A stretch of DNA of 45,935 nucleotides from UBA2108 sp963925495 (GTDB lineage: Bacteria; Bacteroidota; Bacteroidia; Flavobacteriales_G; Salibacteraceae), in NCBI GenBank assembly GCA_963925495.1, contig CAWUST010000002.1, positions 1 to 45,935 of the forward strand, written 5' to 3'. Under the pieces are notes generated by a model, which did not search any database, had not been told where the DNA came from, and saw nothing but the letters and a program-made list of their open reading frames with translations. Made by a program: the position numbers and the translations under genes. This document shows positions 44,273 to 45,935 of the stretch, piece after piece. Position 1 is the first letter of the stretch. The number at the start of each line of letters is the position of its first letter.

Positions 44273-45109
44273 ATGACTAGAAAAGAACTCATAAATCAAA
44301 TTAAATCGAAACAAAGTTTTCTTTGCGTTGGATTGGATACTGATTTAGATAAAATACCTAAGTTTCTTTTAGATTATGATGACCCTATTTTTGAATTCAA
44401 TAAGCAAATAATTAACAAAACGAGGGACTTTGCCGTTGCCTATAAGCCAAACATCGCTTTTTATGAATGTCTTGGTTGTAAAGGTTGGGAAAGCCTAAAA
44501 AAAACCCTAGATTATATTCCAACTAATTGTTTTACAATAGCTGATGCCAAACGCGGGGATATTGGGAATACAGCTGCCAGATACGCTAAAACTTTTTTTG
44601 ATAAATCGGCGGCAGGTCTAAATTTCGATTCTATTACAGTCGCTCCATATATGGGAGAAGATTCGGTAACTCCTTTTATAAAGGAAGGAGAAGGAAAGTG
44701 GGTTATTTTATTGGCTTTAACTTCCAATCCAGGCTCAAATGATTTTCAGCAATTAGAGGATGTCCAAGGAATAAAAACATTTGAAAATGTAGTTCTTAAA
44801 GCACAGAAATGGGCTAATCCATCTCAACTTATGTTTGTAGTTGGAGCAACACGGGGCAAAGATATTTCTAATGTGCGGGCCTTAGCAAAAGAGAATTTCT
44901 TTTTAGTGCCAGGTGTTGGCGCACAAGGCGGAAGTTTGGATGAGGTTGTAAAGCATGGAATGACATCAGATTGTGGTTTGCTAATAAATTCTTCTAGAGG
45001 AATTATTTATGCAGGAAATGATGAGAAATTTGCCGAAAAAGCAGGTTTAGAGGCAATGAAAATTCAAAATGAAATGAGCCACTACTTGAAAATGTATAAA
45101 ATCGTATAA
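44273..45109 (+). CDS. pyrF: Orotidine 5'-phosphate decarboxylase, type 2
   Basis: Last step of UMP synthesis. The catalytic array DAKRGDIGNTAARYA (Asp91, Lys93, Asp96) is that of the subfamily 2 enzymes, and the length (278) matches that group rather than the ~230-residue E. coli type. FLCVGLDTD (16-24) holds the N-terminal active-site Asp, and FLVPGVGAQGG the phosphate-binding loop. It closes the purM-prfA-pyrF operon, so purine and pyrimidine genes are co-transcribed with a release factor. Confidence 0.95.
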   Translation: MTRKELINQIKSKQSFLCVGLDTDLDKIPKFLLDYDDPIFEFNKQIINKTRDFAVAYKPNIAFYECLGCKGWESLKKTLDYIPTNCFTIADAKRGDIGNTAARYAKTFFDKSAAGLNFDSITVAPYMGEDSVTPFIKEGEGKWVILLALTSNPGSNDFQQLEDVQGIKTFENVVLKAQKWANPSQLMFVVGATRGKDISNVRALAKENFFLVPGVGAQGGSLDEVVKHGMTSDCGLLINSSRGIIYAGNDEKFAEKAGLEAMKIQNEMSHYLKMYKIV

Positions 45110-45120
45110 AATGAATGAAG

Positions 45121-45145
45121 AGCTTCTATACTTTGTATGGAAGTT
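45121..45145 (+). terminator. Possible hairpin terminator after pyrF
   Basis: AGCTTCTATAC (45121-45131) pairs over all 11 positions with GTATGGAAGTT (45135-45145), two of them G-U, around a TTT loop. It starts 11 nt past the pyrF stop codon. The downstream T-run is weak (CTTTTATTG about ten nt on), so it may be inefficient or serve 3'-end protection. Confidence 0.4.
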
Positions 45146-45283
45146 TGATTAAGGCTTTTATTGACTTCTCAGAAGATTAATACCAACACAAACAAGCCAC
45201 TTTAAACTCAACAATACCATACGATAAACACACTACTTATATAAACAGATGTTAATTATTAATATTTGTGCATTAAATATAGG

Positions 45284-45311
45284 GGGTACTTATTTAAGGG
45301 TACTTAACTTT
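45284..45311 (+). repeat. Tandem 14-bp direct repeat at the promoter of the right-edge gene
   Basis: GGGTACTTATTTAA (45284-45297) is followed at once by GGGTACTTAACTTT (45298-45311), identical over the first nine positions. The second copy contains the -7 element of the gene that starts at 45317, so a factor binding the repeat would cover the promoter. Confidence 0.55.
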
Positions 45312-45312
45312 G
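45305..45312 (+). promoter_or_regulatory. -7 element of the right-edge gene
   Basis: TAACTTTG matches TAnnTTTG only 4 nt before the ATG at 45317. The transcript would therefore be nearly leaderless. Confidence 0.45.
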
Positions 45313-45316
45313 TGAC

Positions 45317-45935
45317 ATGAGTGTAATCAGAGTTTCAATTAAACGAAAGCCAAAGCCAACTAAGTTTTCAGCCAAAAGAAAACTAATATATTTTATGTTT
45401 TCAGAATCGGTCTTTCATCCGACTAGCGGAAAGCTCACACAATCAATTTCATCAGATTTGGAGGTTTGGACAAATCCACAAGGCAATAAGTTCTACCCTA
45501 ATATGAAGGGCTTGAATGAAGAGAATGAAAAAATAGCCAAAGAACAGAAATCCAAATACCAAGAACTTGCCAATAACCCTGAATCCAAGCTAAGAAAAGA
45601 GCAAAAGGACATTCCAGATAATATTATCAAGTTAATTGATGAGTTTGATGCTGAGTATTTCGACCCGATGAAATACAAGGTCAATGGAATAATAATAAAT
45701 TCAAAGAGTAGAGTTGCTGCTATTAAAGGTGCGGTAAATAGGTTTGGAGATTATTTAAGAATAGGAAGGAATGAGAATCTTATTTCCCAAGTGGAAAGAA
45801 AGCACTTAACAGCTAAAAATGTAATTGAATTTATTACTTGGTTGAATAACAATGAAAGCCTTCCAAAATTAGATTTCACAGGTAAACCACTTGAAACAAA
45901 AACTTTTGTGTCTGTTAATTCAAGGATTCAAATTG
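45317..45935 (+). CDS. 5' part of a gene cut by the window end; possible tyrosine-recombinase-type N-terminus
   Basis: The frame is open from ATG 45317 to the end (206 codons), and the stop lies outside. It begins with a basic beta-like segment (MSVIRVSIKRKPKP, then KFSAKRKLIYFMF). A Lys/Glu-rich helix follows (about 64-115), then a helical part: SKSRVAAIKGAVNRFGDYL and ERKHLTAKNVIEFITWLNN. This order, a basic arm-binding-like domain and then a SAM-like core-binding region, resembles Bacteroidota phage/transposon integrases. The catalytic domain would be beyond the window, so the assignment is weak. The first gene after a run of housekeeping genes, it may mark an accessory element. Confidence 0.45.
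   Translation, partial: MSVIRVSIKRKPKPTKFSAKRKLIYFMFSESVFHPTSGKLTQSISSDLEVWTNPQGNKFYPNMKGLNEENEKIAKEQKSKYQELANNPESKLRKEQKDIPDNIIKLIDEFDAEYFDPMKYKVNGIIINSKSRVAAIKGAVNRFGDYLRIGRNENLISQVERKHLTAKNVIEFITWLNNNESLPKLDFTGKPLETKTFVSVNSRIQI

Noticed and set aside
1..45935. tRNA or rRNA genes
   Set aside because: No cloverleaf with a GTTCRANYC T-loop and CCA-type acceptor end and no rRNA signature was recognised on either strand by eye; a covariance search would be decisive.

Overview
The window is AT-rich chromosomal DNA from a member of the Bacteroidota, most likely a Flavobacteriales-like marine or freshwater bacterium (lineage is inference). The evidence is a set of phylum hallmarks: two proteins with type IX secretion (T9SS) type A sorting tails, a PorE-like TPR/PD40/OmpA protein, a fused SecDF, type III glutamine synthetase, a DUF4421 protein, an ECF sigma factor paired with a membrane anti-sigma-like protein, and many copies of the Bacteroidota -7 promoter element TAnnTTTG. 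No rRNA, tRNA or CRISPR array is visible.

Layout. 1-1042 has no intact gene: it holds two copies, exactly 200 bp apart, of a leftward promoter/leader module and a decayed outer-membrane barrel pseudogene. 1043-4753 is purL (leftward). 4886-5409 holds two gene remnants. 5436-8261 is a divergent pair: a PBP4-type D,D-carboxypeptidase and a T9SS-sorted SGNH-like hydrolase. 8280-8716 is a cluster of imperfect palindromic repeats that ends at a truncated membrane-protein remnant. 9122-14668 is a rightward operon of acyl-CoA ligase, secreted M1 aminopeptidase with a barrel-like tail, and LpxH-type phosphatase. It meets gapA tail to tail with overlapping stop codons. 15751-23031 runs leftward: T9SS-sorted sortilin/BNR protein, lipA with an outer-membrane-like partner, and aconitase. 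23140-28858 holds an ABC permease, a DUF4421 protein, dnaK and a lipoprotein. 28999-32435 has panB and an RluA-type pseudouridine synthase converging on an ECF sigma/anti-sigma pair. 32615-39578 carries mdh, secDF, tatA and glnN. 39840-45109 carries the PorE-like protein and a tight purM-prfA-pyrF operon. At the right edge a partial gene of possible recombinase type begins behind a tandem 14-bp repeat.

How it fits together. Most of the window is housekeeping: purine and pyrimidine synthesis (purL, purM, pyrF), central carbon metabolism (gapA, acn, mdh), cofactors (lipA, panB), protein export (secDF, tatA, T9SS clients), envelope building (PBP4, LpxH) and chaperone/translation functions (dnaK, prfA). 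Accessory character is limited to 1-1042, 4886-5409, 8262-9061 and the right end. I did not find a clearly new multi-gene system. The items most worth a second look are the sigma/anti-sigma pair with its duplicated cytoplasmic motif, the dyad over the glnN promoter, the terminators that nearly abut the tatA and purM start codons, the repeat-associated gene remnants, and the element starting at the right edge.
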